DNA from: Micromonospora thermarum | GTDB taxonomy: Bacteria > Actinomycetota > Actinomycetes > Mycobacteriales > Micromonosporaceae | Assembly (NCBI RefSeq): GCF_012034245.1 | Contig: NZ_JAATEO010000005.1 | Coordinates: 1 to 64,000 of the forward strand | Length of the DNA: 64,000 bases | Reading direction: 5' to 3' | Shown: positions 22,749 through 31,449 of the stretch, piece after piece | Numbering within the stretch: position 1 is the first letter of the stretch | How the letters are laid out: each line of letters begins with the position of its first letter | Program-made: the position numbers and the translations under genes | The notes under the pieces: generated by a model | What the model was told of the DNA's origin: nothing | The model's input: only the letters and a program-made list of their open reading frames with translations | The model's database searches: none

Positions 22749-24035
22749 TCAGCGGCGCAGCCGCCACACGCCGAAGGAGGCGTCGGGCCGCCGGCACAGC
22801 ACGCCTCCGACCACCGCCTGGCAGTCACCGGACGCCTCGGGCAGCACGTCGAGCATCCGGACGGTGGCCGCCGCCGCGTCGACCTCGGCGACGAGCAGCC
22901 CGCCGGCCGGGTGCGGGCGGACGGCGAGCCGCCGGGCCTCACCGGGCTCCCGCTGGACGAGTTCCCACCTGCCCAACTCGCTCCGGACCTGACCGGTGAC
23001 CGGGTCGAGCACCGCCAGGTCCGCCGGTCCGGTGCCCGTTCCGGGGACCGGAACGACGACCACCGACCCGGGCGCCGCCCACGCCATCTCCCAGCCCGGT
23101 CGGGCCCACAACTGACGGCCGGTCGCCGGGTCCAGCGCCCACAGCGTCCCGGGGCGTGTCTGACCGCAGATCACGCCGCCGCAGTCCAGCACGTACGCCG
23201 CGTCCGGCACCGTCGCCCGCCACCGACGGTCCAACCGGTCGACCCCGTACGCCGTCATCACGGAAGGCGTACCCGCGATCGTCAAGAGCAGGTCCCCCAC
23301 CACCTGGGTGGAACGGTACGGCCGCTCGGCGGTGGACCACAGGTCGGCCGCGGCGAGGACCGCGCCGGTGGCGGCGTCCCGCACCTCGACCGGCCCTCGC
23401 GGGTCGCTGAGGACCACCCGGTCCATGCCGGCGGGGGTGAACCGGTACCCGACCTCTCCCGCCGGCACGTCGACCGTCCACCGCGGCGTGCCGCAACAGG
23501 GGTCGACGGCGCGCAGGACGCCCCGGCCCGCACGGCCGAAGTCCTCCAGCAGCAGGCCGCCGCCGGCCACCTCCAGCGCCGCGCCGGGCTGCTGCCAGCG
23601 GTACGCGCCGGTCGCCGTATCCAGCGCGACGGTGACCGTGCCGCGGCCCTCGGGCGGCTCCTCGTACCCGCTGACCAGCAGCAGGTCCCCACGAACGGAC
23701 AGTCCCCAGAACCGGCCGTCCACCGGCACCGGCGCCCGCCACGCCGGTTCACCGCCGGGCAGCCGGTACGCCGCCACCGACCGCGGCGTCCGCTCCCGGG
23801 TGGGCGGATCCAGGACGAGCAGCAGGTTCCCGGCGACGAGCCGGTCGACGCCGAGCCGGGCCGGCACGACGACGGCGACCCGGCCGGGCGGCGGAGTGGC
23901 GGCGGCCAGCGTGAGCAGGGCGAGCAGCAGCACGGCGAGGAAGCCCGGCAGTCGGTTGGCGGCGGGCCGGGACCGGCGGGCGGGGGGCTCGGGTTGCTCG
24001 GCGTCGCGCAGGTCACCCAGGTCGATCAGGGTCAT
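22749..24035 (-). CDS. Membrane-anchored PQQ-like beta-propeller protein
   Basis: 428 residues. A short cytoplasmic N-terminus (MTLIDLGDLRDAEQPEPPARR) precedes one hydrophobic helix (FLAVLLLALLTLAAATPP). The rest is an exported seven- or eight-bladed beta-propeller with repeated YxxxGG/LDxxTGxxRW elements such as ALDTATGAYRWQQPG, VDPCCGTPRWTVDVP and ALDPATGRQLWARPG. Such outer-face propellers usually serve as scaffolds; no catalytic site is seen. A Cys pair in DPCCG and others in DCGGVICG may form disulfides. The ATG at 24035 has GGGAGGGG upstream. It lies convergent to the C39-like peptidase with one base between the stop codons, and it diverges from the first large membrane protein. Confidence 0.82.
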   Translation of the reverse strand: MTLIDLGDLRDAEQPEPPARRSRPAANRLPGFLAVLLLALLTLAAATPPPGRVAVVVPARLGVDRLVAGNLLLVLDPPTRERTPRSVAAYRLPGGEPAWRAPVPVDGRFWGLSVRGDLLLVSGYEEPPEGRGTVTVALDTATGAYRWQQPGAALEVAGGGLLLEDFGRAGRGVLRAVDPCCGTPRWTVDVPAGEVGYRFTPAGMDRVVLSDPRGPVEVRDAATGAVLAAADLWSTAERPYRSTQVVGDLLLTIAGTPSVMTAYGVDRLDRRWRATVPDAAYVLDCGGVICGQTRPGTLWALDPATGRQLWARPGWEMAWAAPGSVVVVPVPGTGTGPADLAVLDPVTGQVRSELGRWELVQREPGEARRLAVRPHPAGGLLVAEVDAAAATVRMLDVLPEASGDCQAVVGGVLCRRPDASFGVWRLRR

Positions 24036-24237
24036 CCGACACCCCTCCCGGCGGCCGTTCCCGCCGGATCCCGGACGGGCCTGCGGCGATGGAAGCGTAT
24101 GCGCAGCAGGTCCGTCCAGTCCGTCCGGTCCCGGCACGCCGACACGCGCGACGCGAGGCGACGGGGCGGCGCGAATCACCGCCCCGGCAAACCGGCCAGG
24201 GGCGCACGGGCTCGGCAATTCCGGTGGATCCCACCTG

Positions 24238-24243
24238 TACGAT
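24238..24243 (+). promoter_or_regulatory. -10 hexamer of first GT-C-like gene (leaderless)
   Basis: TACGAT, eight bases before the GTG at 24252; decides that start. Confidence 0.5.
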
Positions 24244-24251
24244 GGCGCGTC

Positions 24252-26096
24252 GTGGCCGTGCCGGTGGTTGATCCCTCATTGAAGACCGTTACCGAACCCG
24301 CCGCGGCGCAGTCGCCGCGACGGGCCAGGTGGCGGCCCGCCCGCGCCGACGTGCTGGCCGTCGGCGTCTACGTCGCGCTCGGCGTGCTGGTCTGCCTCAA
24401 CTACTGGGTGGACGTGCAGAACCGGGTCTCCTCGCACCTGCCGACCGACCACAGCTGGTTCGAGTGGCTGTTCTCGCACGGGGCGTACTCGGTGCGGCAC
24501 CTGGAGAACCCCCTCTTCACCAGCCGCCAGAACGCCCCGGACGGGGTCAACATGATGGCGAACACGTCGCTGCTCGGGGTGACCCTGCCGCTGGCGCCGC
24601 TGACCATGCTGGTCGGCCCCCAGGTGATGTACGCGCTCTACCTCGGCGCCGCGCTCTCGGCCACCGCCGCCACGTCGTACTGGGTGCTGTCCCGCCACCT
24701 GGTGCGGTCGCGGGCGGCGGCGTTCGTCGGTGGCGCGTTCCTCGGCTTCGCGCCCGGCATCGTGCACCACGCCAACGGCCAACCCAACTTCGTCTCCAAC
24801 TTCCTGCTCCCGCTGATCGTGCTGCGGGTGATGCGGTTGGGCGAGCCGGGCCGCTGGCGGCGCAACGGTGTCGTGCTCGGCCTGCTGGTCGCGTACCAGA
24901 TCTTCATCAACGAGGAGATGCTGCTGCTGACCGCGCTGGCCTGCCTGGTCGTCGTCGTCGCGTACGCGGTGATGCGGCCCCGGGCCGCGTGGCGGCAGGC
25001 CGGCACCTTCGCCGCCGCGCTCGGCACCGGCGGTGGGCTGGCGCTGCTGCTCACCGCGTACCCGATCTGGTTCCAGTTCAACGGCCCGCAGTCCTACCGC
25101 GGCCTGCAGGGCGGGGTCTTCCACAACTGGGGCGAGGACCTGAAGGCGTTCGTCACCTTCCCCCGGGACACGATCGCCGGCGACGAGGCCGTGGAGCAGA
25201 CGATCGGGCTGACCGAGCAGAACACCTGGTTCGGCTGGCCGCTGGTCGTGCTGGCGGCGGTGGCCCTGGTGCTGCTGGTCGCCCGGTCCCTGGTCGTCCG
25301 CATCCTGGCCGTGCTGGCGGTGCTCTTCACGGTGGCGTCGCTCGGCCCGAAGATCCGCTTCGACGGTGTCGAGACCGAGACCGACGGCCCGTGGGCGTAC
25401 ATCCCGGACGACGTGCCGCTGGTCGAGATGATGATGCCGACCCGGCTGAGCCTGGTGGTGGTGGCCGCCGTCGGCGTCCTGCTCGCCGTGGCCTGGGAGG
25501 CGGTGTCCGGCGCGGGCAACCCGCCGGTGCCCGCCCCCCGCACCGGCGAGGGCACCCCGTCGGCCCGGCGGCGCTGGCTGCGCCCGGTCGGGTACGCGGC
25601 CATCGCACTCGCCGTCCTGCCGCTGCTCCCGCGTCCGCTGCCCGCCCAGCCGGTGGAGCCGCCGCCGCACTTCATCAGCGCGGGCGGCTGGCGCCCGTAC
25701 GTGCCGGAGGGCCGGACGCTGGTGCCGGTGCCGATCCCGAGCAACGTGCACGGCCTGCCCACGCTGCGGTGGAGCGCGCTGACCCAGCAGGCGTTCCCCA
25801 TCCCCGGCGGCTACTTCATCGGCCCCAACGAGAAGGGCGAGGGCGTCTTCGGCGCGCCGAACCGCCCGACCAGCACGCTCGTCTACACGACGATGGACCG
25901 GAACGCCACGCCGAACATCACCGACGAGCACCGCCGGCAGGCGGTCGAGGACCTGCGGTTCTGGCGGGCCTCGGTGGTGGTCCTCGGCGCCCACCCCCGG
26001 GAGGCGGTGCTGCGCGACCTGATGACCGCCCTGCTCGGCCCGCCCCAGCGGGTCGACGACGTCTGGCTCTGGGACGTCCGCCCCCTCGTGGCGTGA
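24252..26096 (+). CDS. Large polytopic membrane protein, GT-C-like (paralog A)
   Basis: 614 residues with about ten to twelve hydrophobic helices and a C-terminal exported domain of about 150 residues. Conserved with two neighbours: ENPLF..NAPDGVNMMANTSLLG in the first loop, AVEQ..TEQNTWFGWPL, IFINEEMLL, YPIWFQFNGP, GGWRPYVPEGRTLVPVPIP, the tail motif RRQAVEDLRFWRASVVVLG and the terminal VWLWDVRPLV. The overall shape, with a conserved acidic loop after the first helix, resembles GT-C glycosyltransferases that use polyprenyl-phosphate sugars, but no defined family is recognised and the donor and acceptor are unknown. The GTG is supported by a leaderless promoter. Confidence 0.75.
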   Translation: MAVPVVDPSLKTVTEPAAAQSPRRARWRPARADVLAVGVYVALGVLVCLNYWVDVQNRVSSHLPTDHSWFEWLFSHGAYSVRHLENPLFTSRQNAPDGVNMMANTSLLGVTLPLAPLTMLVGPQVMYALYLGAALSATAATSYWVLSRHLVRSRAAAFVGGAFLGFAPGIVHHANGQPNFVSNFLLPLIVLRVMRLGEPGRWRRNGVVLGLLVAYQIFINEEMLLLTALACLVVVVAYAVMRPRAAWRQAGTFAAALGTGGGLALLLTAYPIWFQFNGPQSYRGLQGGVFHNWGEDLKAFVTFPRDTIAGDEAVEQTIGLTEQNTWFGWPLVVLAAVALVLLVARSLVVRILAVLAVLFTVASLGPKIRFDGVETETDGPWAYIPDDVPLVEMMMPTRLSLVVVAAVGVLLAVAWEAVSGAGNPPVPAPRTGEGTPSARRRWLRPVGYAAIALAVLPLLPRPLPAQPVEPPPHFISAGGWRPYVPEGRTLVPVPIPSNVHGLPTLRWSALTQQAFPIPGGYFIGPNEKGEGVFGAPNRPTSTLVYTTMDRNATPNITDEHRRQAVEDLRFWRASVVVLGAHPREAVLRDLMTALLGPPQRVDDVWLWDVRPLVA

Positions 26097-26105
26097 GCGG
26101 CGACG

Positions 26106-28052
26106 TCAGTCGACCAGCGGGCGGACGTCCCACACCCACGCGCCGTCGACCTCCCGGCCCGGACCGAGCAGCGCGTCGAGCGTCTGCTTGACCGGGTAGC
26201 CCAGGTGCAGTCCACCCTGGACGACGACGGCGGCACGCCAGTGCCGCAGGTCCTCGACCGCCTGCCGGCGCTCGACGTCGGTCACGGTCGGCACCTCGCC
26301 CGTCTCGGCGACCCGGCGCAGCAGCACCGACGTGGGGCGGTCCGGGGCGCCCCAGCGGGCGGTCGGGTCGTCCGCCGCGGTCGGGCCGATGAAGAACCCG
26401 CCCGGGGCGTCGAAAGCCAGGCCGGTGCGCGCCGACCAGAGCATCCCCTGGCTCGCCCCGGCGCCGGTCACCGGCGGCACGGGCACGACGGTCCGACCGG
26501 GCGGCACGTACGCCCGCCAGCCGCCGTCGGCGACGAAGGCCGGCACCGGCCAGACCGGCAGGGTCCGGATCGGCGTGGGGACCAGCGGAAGCAGCGCGGC
26601 CGCGACCGCGCCGACCCAGAGCAGCCGTACCGGCACGGCCGGCCGGGCGCCCGGCTCCGACCCGGAGCCGGACCCGCCACCGCCGGCCGGCTCCGGACCA
26701 GCGCCGGCCGCTCCGGGACCGGCATCGCCGGGGCCGCCGCCGGCCGGCTCCGCGGCGCCGTCCGGCCGTCCGGGTGCGGCGGTGGCCGCGCGGACCCGAT
26801 CCGTCGCGAGGGCGAGCAGGATGCCGAGGACCGGCACGCAGACCAGGGCCAGGCGGGCGGGCACCGCGAGGTCGAGCAGGGGTACGCCGAGGAGCAGCCG
26901 GTACGGCCCGGGCAGCCCGGTCGACTCGCCGTCGAGGCGTACCTCGGCACCGAGCGACAGCAGCGCGAACAGCACGCCGCAGGCGGCGAGGGCCCGGACC
27001 AGCGGCCGGCGCCGGAGCCAGACCACGGCGACCACGGCGAGGACGAGCAGGCCCGGCCCGAAGAAGGAGTTCTCCTCGGTCGGGTTGGGGGCGAGCAGCC
27101 CGGGCACGTACCCGTCGCCGAGGACCGTCTGCCGCGCCGAGGCGGTGTAGGAGGCCAGGTCGAGCTGGAACGTGTCGGCGTGGAAGGGCATCCCCTGGTA
27201 GTGGCCCGGGCCGGCGAACTGGAACCACAGCGGGTACGCCAGCAGCGGCGACGCCACCGCCACGCCCACGCCGAGCCGGCCGAGCAGGGCGGGCACCGCG
27301 GCGCGCGCCGCCCCCGGATCCGCGGCGGCGTACGCCAGCACGAACACCCCGGCGGCGAGCGCGAGGAAGAGCAGCACCTCCTCGCCGAGGAACGCCTGGT
27401 ACGCCACGAGGAGGCCGAGCCACACCCCGGGCCGGACGACGCGGCGGCGATCGGCGGGGAACACCGCCGCCACGATCGCGGGCACCAGGAACTGGGCCGC
27501 CATGTGCAGGTGCGCGCCCGCCTGGGCGACCATGCCGGGGGCGAAACCGCAGACCAGGCCGCCCAGTGCCGCGGCCACCCGGGAGTCGACGAACCGGCGG
27601 CGCAGCAGCACGTACCAGGCGGTCGCGGTGCCGGCGAGGCAGACCGTCACCGCCACCAGGAACGCCACCTGCGACCCGAGGAGCAGGGTGACCGGGGTCA
27701 GTGGCACCCCCAGCCCCAGCACCGAGGTGTTGGCCATCAGGTTGACGCCGTCCGGGGCGTTGAGCGCCGTGGCGTACAGCGGGTTCTCCCCGTCGACCAC
27801 GGCCCGCGCCGCGCGGGCCAGCATCCACTCGAACAGGATCTGGTCGCCGGCCTGGTGGAACAGCCGGTCCGGCCGGCCCCACTGCCGCGTGGTGAGCAGC
27901 GCCGCGAGGGCGACGTAGCCGGCGACCACCAGGACGTCCGGGGTCCACACGGGCAGCCGGGAGCGCCCGACCGGTCGAGTGCCGGCGGGGACCCACGCCG
28001 ACAGCCGGAAACGTCCGTCCGCTCGGGTGCCGGCCGTCGTCCGGACCGACAT
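26106..28052 (-). CDS. Large polytopic membrane protein, GT-C-like (paralog B)
   Basis: 648 residues. It carries the family motifs ENPLYATALNAPDGVNLMANTSVLG, YPLWFQFAGPGHYQGMPF, NPTEENSFFGPG, GGWRAYVPPGRTVVPVPP, RRQAVEDLRHWRAAVVV and a terminal VWVWDVRPLVD. Between two membrane segments lies an insertion of about 55 residues that is almost only Gly, Ala, Pro, Glu and Ser, absent from the other two copies. In place of FINEE it has FLGEE, keeping the acidic pair. The ATG overlaps the stop of the upstream paralog C (ATGA), so the two are translated together. It ends ten bases from the convergent paralog A. Function unknown. Confidence 0.75.
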   Translation of the reverse strand: MSVRTTAGTRADGRFRLSAWVPAGTRPVGRSRLPVWTPDVLVVAGYVALAALLTTRQWGRPDRLFHQAGDQILFEWMLARAARAVVDGENPLYATALNAPDGVNLMANTSVLGLGVPLTPVTLLLGSQVAFLVAVTVCLAGTATAWYVLLRRRFVDSRVAAALGGLVCGFAPGMVAQAGAHLHMAAQFLVPAIVAAVFPADRRRVVRPGVWLGLLVAYQAFLGEEVLLFLALAAGVFVLAYAAADPGAARAAVPALLGRLGVGVAVASPLLAYPLWFQFAGPGHYQGMPFHADTFQLDLASYTASARQTVLGDGYVPGLLAPNPTEENSFFGPGLLVLAVVAVVWLRRRPLVRALAACGVLFALLSLGAEVRLDGESTGLPGPYRLLLGVPLLDLAVPARLALVCVPVLGILLALATDRVRAATAAPGRPDGAAEPAGGGPGDAGPGAAGAGPEPAGGGGSGSGSEPGARPAVPVRLLWVGAVAAALLPLVPTPIRTLPVWPVPAFVADGGWRAYVPPGRTVVPVPPVTGAGASQGMLWSARTGLAFDAPGGFFIGPTAADDPTARWGAPDRPTSVLLRRVAETGEVPTVTDVERRQAVEDLRHWRAAVVVQGGLHLGYPVKQTLDALLGPGREVDGAWVWDVRPLVD

Positions 28053-29977
28053 CAGGCCGCCGGGTCGGTCAGCGCACGGACGTCCCAGATCCAGACGTCC
28101 AGCTCCCGGCGGCCCGGGCCGACCAGTTGCTCGACGGTCTGGCGCAGCGGCTCGGCGTGGTGCTGGTCCACCGGGAGCACCAGGATCGCGGCCCGCCAGT
28201 ACCGGAGGTCGTCCAGCGAGCGCCGGCGCTGCCGGTCGTCCAGCTTCGGCGTACGCCCGGTGGTGGCGACCTCCTCCAGCAGCGGCCCGATGCCGCTGGG
28301 CCGGCCACCGAAGCGGCCCGGGTCGCCGGTGTTGCCGTTGCGCGGGGCCAGGAAGTAGCCACCGGGGATCTTGAAGTCGAGGTTGGTCGAGGCGGCCCAG
28401 CGCATGCCGTGGGTGTTGCCCATGTTCGGCACCGGGATCGGCACCAGCGTCTGGTTCGGACCGACGTAGCCGCGCCACCGGTCGGCGGTGATGAAGTCGG
28501 GCACGGCCGGTCGCGACGTCACCTGCAGCGGCATGGGCGCGATCGGCAGCAGCGCGAGGACCAGCCCGGCGGCGGTGAGCGTCCGCAGGGTACGCCGTTC
28601 CACCGGCAGCGTGCGGGAGCGCTCGACGGCGAACGCGAGCAGCAGCCCGACCACCACGGACGTGATGAGACCGAACCGGGTCGGCACGACCGCGTCCAGC
28701 AGCGGCAGCCGGACCAGCCACTCCCAGGGCCCGACGACGATCTCCCGGTCCCACCACGAGACCCGCTCGCCGAGGGACAGCACCGCGAAGAACACCCCGG
28801 TCACCGCGAGCGCCCGGACCACCACCTCGTGCCGCAGCCACAGCACGATGCCGACGGCGATGAGGGCCAGGCTCCACCCGAAGAAGGCGTTCTCCTCCGA
28901 GTAGTTCGGAGCGAGGTTGACGTTGGCCCGCTGATGGCCACCGAGGGTGGGCGACCCCGGGGCGACGAAGGCGGCGATGTCGTTGCCGTAGTCACGTACG
29001 GCGTCACTGAGACCGTGGTACGCCATCGGCCCGGCGAACTGGACGTACAGCGGGTACGCCAGCAGCGACCCGGCCACGACGGTGCAGGTCACGAGCGCCT
29101 TCGCCAGGGGACGCCAGGCCGCCGACCACAGCGCCGGACGCTGGGCCACCACCGCGGTCAGGAACACCCCGCAGGCCAGGGCGGTGAAGAGCAGGATCTC
29201 CTCGTTGATGAACGCCTGGACGGTCACCAGCAGGGCCAGCAGCGCGCCGTCGCGGTACGGGCGGCGCGAGCGGGTGATGACCAGCACCCGCCACACGATG
29301 AACGGCAGCAGGAACTGGCTGATGATGTTGGGGTGCCAGTTGGCGTGCGACAGCATCGCCGGCGAGAAGCCGCAGAACCAGCCGCCGACGGCCGCCGCCA
29401 GGCGACTGTGGACGACGTGCCGGGAGAGGACGACGTACCAGGCGGTGGCGGTGCCGGCGAGAGCGAGCGTCACCAGCAGCACGAACGTCACCGCCGGGCC
29501 GAAGAGGAGGGTCACCGGCACCATCGGGATGCCCAGGGCGAGGATGGCCGTGTTGGCCATCAGGTTGACGCCGTCCGGGTAGTTGAACTGCTCGGTGAAG
29601 AACGGGAACTCGCCGTGCAGCACCACGCGCACCGAGTGGGCCAGGAAGAACTGCACCTGGGCGGGGTCGCTGCTGTAGAGCGCGGCCACCCGGCCGGACG
29701 GGTCGGCCCAGATCCGGCTGGTCACCCACAGCGCGGCGAGCAGGAACCCACCGACCACCGTGAGGTGCTGCCGCCGGGGAGTCCACGGCGGCAGCCGGCG
29801 GAGCAGGGGGACACCGGAGGCGGGCGGCGGCGCCGGTGCGGTCACCGCTGCGGTACGTCCGTTCACCGTGGCGCCGCCGGCGCCGGCCGCGCCGTCCACG
29901 TCGAGGGCGAGCGGATCGGCGCCGGCCGGGGCGGCGGATTCCCGGTCGGATTCGGCGCGGGTGTCGGCAGGCGTCAC
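28052..29977 (-). CDS. Large polytopic membrane protein, GT-C-like (paralog C)
   Basis: 641 residues, starting with a cytoplasmic Ala/Pro-rich stretch of about 70 residues before the first helix. Family motifs: FNYPDGVNLMANTAILALG, AFINEEILLFTAL, YPLYVQFAGPMAYHG, NYSEENAFFGWSL, DRWRGYVGPNQTLVPIPVPN, RRRSLDDLRYWRAAILVL and terminal VWIWDVRALTD. It is the first gene of a two-gene unit with paralog B. The GTG at 29977 has TAGACT nine bases upstream, overlapped by a perfect 14-bp palindrome, so expression is probably controlled by a repressor or activator binding there. Biochemical role unknown; a lipid-linked sugar transferase is a hypothesis from topology only. Confidence 0.75.
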   Translation of the reverse strand: MTPADTRAESDRESAAPAGADPLALDVDGAAGAGGATVNGRTAAVTAPAPPPASGVPLLRRLPPWTPRRQHLTVVGGFLLAALWVTSRIWADPSGRVAALYSSDPAQVQFFLAHSVRVVLHGEFPFFTEQFNYPDGVNLMANTAILALGIPMVPVTLLFGPAVTFVLLVTLALAGTATAWYVVLSRHVVHSRLAAAVGGWFCGFSPAMLSHANWHPNIISQFLLPFIVWRVLVITRSRRPYRDGALLALLVTVQAFINEEILLFTALACGVFLTAVVAQRPALWSAAWRPLAKALVTCTVVAGSLLAYPLYVQFAGPMAYHGLSDAVRDYGNDIAAFVAPGSPTLGGHQRANVNLAPNYSEENAFFGWSLALIAVGIVLWLRHEVVVRALAVTGVFFAVLSLGERVSWWDREIVVGPWEWLVRLPLLDAVVPTRFGLITSVVVGLLLAFAVERSRTLPVERRTLRTLTAAGLVLALLPIAPMPLQVTSRPAVPDFITADRWRGYVGPNQTLVPIPVPNMGNTHGMRWAASTNLDFKIPGGYFLAPRNGNTGDPGRFGGRPSGIGPLLEEVATTGRTPKLDDRQRRRSLDDLRYWRAAILVLPVDQHHAEPLRQTVEQLVGPGRRELDVWIWDVRALTDPAA

Positions 29978-29986
29978 AGTCGGCGG

Positions 29987-30004
29987 AGTCTACCCGAGCG
30001 GGTA
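29987..30004 (-). promoter_or_regulatory. -10 hexamer with overlapping palindromic operator
   Basis: TAGACT (29992-29987 on the minus strand) lies nine bases before the GTG of paralog C. The perfect palindrome TACCCGAGCGGGTA (29991-30004) shares two bases with it, a position suited to repression. The lipoprotein gene on the other side starts 114 bases away and could be co-regulated. Confidence 0.45.
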
Positions 30005-30067
30005 AATCACACCAAAGTCACCGGAGGGTCCCATGTGGGCGGTGAACGGGCCCGGCGCGGCATCTCG

Positions 30068-30073
30068 TACTAT
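30068..30073 (+). promoter_or_regulatory. -10 of lipoprotein gene
   Basis: TACTAT, 44 bases before the GTG at 30118, with a GAGGGGGG ribosome site in between. Confidence 0.45.
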
Positions 30074-30117
30074 GGCGCTTCGCAGACGACGCCGAGGCGA
30101 CCGAGGGGGGCGTACAG

Positions 30118-31311
30118 GTGGCTCCAGCTCGCCGGCCCGGCCGGATGGCCGCCGCCCTGCTGGCCCTGGTGACGGCCGTGACCGCCTGCGGTCCGGTCGC
30201 CGGCCGGCAGCCGGGAGACCTGCGGGCGGGGTACGACAGCCGGGACGGCTCGCTCACCGTCTGGCCGGCGCGGGGCGGCCTCGCCGGGGACGCGGAGGTG
30301 ACGGCGGCCGTGACCGCCGCGGTCCGCGACTGGCGGTCACCCATCGACGACCGGGTGCACCTGCCCTCCTCGGGCATCCTCTGGGCCGGTGAGGTCGACG
30401 GGGCGCCGCTGGCCCTGGTCGCCGGGAGCGTGCCCGGCGAGAGCGCCTCCTGGCTGCTCCAGGTCACGACGCGGGACGGGCGGTACGCCGTCACCCACGC
30501 CACCGAGTACACCGATCCCGGCTACCTGGTCTACTCCGACGTGCTGCCGGTACGCACCGTCGAGGGGCGGCGCTACCTGGTGTCCGCCCGGGTCCAGCGG
30601 CTGCTCGGCCCGGACGGCCGCGCCCTCGCGGTCGCCGACGGCCTGAGCGCCCCGGTCACCGTGCCGGCGTGCGCCGCGGTACCGGTGACCGCCACCCTGC
30701 GCGCCACCGAGTCCCTGCCCCGGGGCCGGGCAACCGACCGGCTCCTCGACCTCGGCACCGGCACGGAGGCGCCGCGGTACCCGCTGGTACGCGACGAGAC
30801 GGGCTCCGGCCGGCGCGCCCTCACCGGGCTGGACACCTGCGCGCTGGCCGGCGAGGACGGGCCGTTCGGCAGCGTCCGGCGGCGGGTCGGTGACCGGGAG
30901 TCCCAGGGCTCGGTGCCGGCGTCCTGGCCGATGACGAAGCTGGCCGTCCGCACGGTGGGCGAGGTCGCGGTGGGCGGCGGCCAGCCGGGCGAGGTGCAGC
31001 AGCTGACCTGGGAGACGGCCGACGGCACGATGACAGCCGTGGTGTACCGGCCGGCCGGGGGTACGCCGGTGGCGTCACCCGCCGACCGGGCCGCGCCGTT
31101 GCAGGCGTACGTGCTGCCGCTGCCCGGTCAGCCGCTGGCCGTGCTGACCTGGCGACCGAACGGGGCGACCTCGCTGTCGATCCCGCCGGGCACACCGCGC
31201 CTGGTCGACCGCCCCGGCCTGGCCGTCCTCCCCCTCGGCGAGGACCGCCTGACGGTAAGCCTGGCCACCGCCGACAAGACCCACTACCGCTCCCTGACAG
31301 CCCCGAGGTAG
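30118..31311 (+). CDS. Lipoprotein of unknown function
   Basis: 397 residues. The signal peptide ends in a lipobox VTAC (Cys24), so the protein is anchored on the outer face of the membrane. The rest is soluble and probably beta-rich, with blocks such as GILWAGEVDGAPLALVAG, SASWLLQVTTRDGRYAVTHATEY, VTVPACAAVPVTATLR and MTAVVYRPAGG. Two further Cys (in VPACAAV and LDTCALAG) may pair. I do not recognise a domain. It is divergent from the paralog C/B operon and shares an intergenic region with it, which hints at a joint role. GTG at 30118 is chosen from the ribosome site GAGGGGGG and the clean signal peptide. Confidence 0.8.
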   Translation: MAPARRPGRMAAALLALVTAVTACGPVAGRQPGDLRAGYDSRDGSLTVWPARGGLAGDAEVTAAVTAAVRDWRSPIDDRVHLPSSGILWAGEVDGAPLALVAGSVPGESASWLLQVTTRDGRYAVTHATEYTDPGYLVYSDVLPVRTVEGRRYLVSARVQRLLGPDGRALAVADGLSAPVTVPACAAVPVTATLRATESLPRGRATDRLLDLGTGTEAPRYPLVRDETGSGRRALTGLDTCALAGEDGPFGSVRRRVGDRESQGSVPASWPMTKLAVRTVGEVAVGGGQPGEVQQLTWETADGTMTAVVYRPAGGTPVASPADRAAPLQAYVLPLPGQPLAVLTWRPNGATSLSIPPGTPRLVDRPGLAVLPLGEDRLTVSLATADKTHYRSLTAPR

Positions 31312-31326
31312 CCCCTCCCGCCCCCT

Positions 31327-31410
31327 CCCCCGCGATCTTGCACTTTCTGCCCTGGCATACCGGGCGAACCCACTCATTCCAAGGGCCGAAACTGCAAGAT
31401 CGGCGCGGGC
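31327..31410. repeat. Inverted repeat, GATCTTGCACTTT family (copy 2)
   Basis: Left arm CGCGATCTTGCACTTTCTG and right arm CGAAACTGCAAGATCGGCG pair with few mismatches. It lies between the convergent lipoprotein and dxs genes and can serve as a two-way terminator. Confidence 0.75.
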
Positions 31411-31449
31411 GGGTGGGCGGGTGGGCGCCCGCCGTCGGGAGAGCGAGGA

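Noticed and set aside
28127..30172. 681-residue plus-strand frame through paralog C
   Set aside because: Antisense shadow, rich in Arg/Gln/His/Gly, no start signals.
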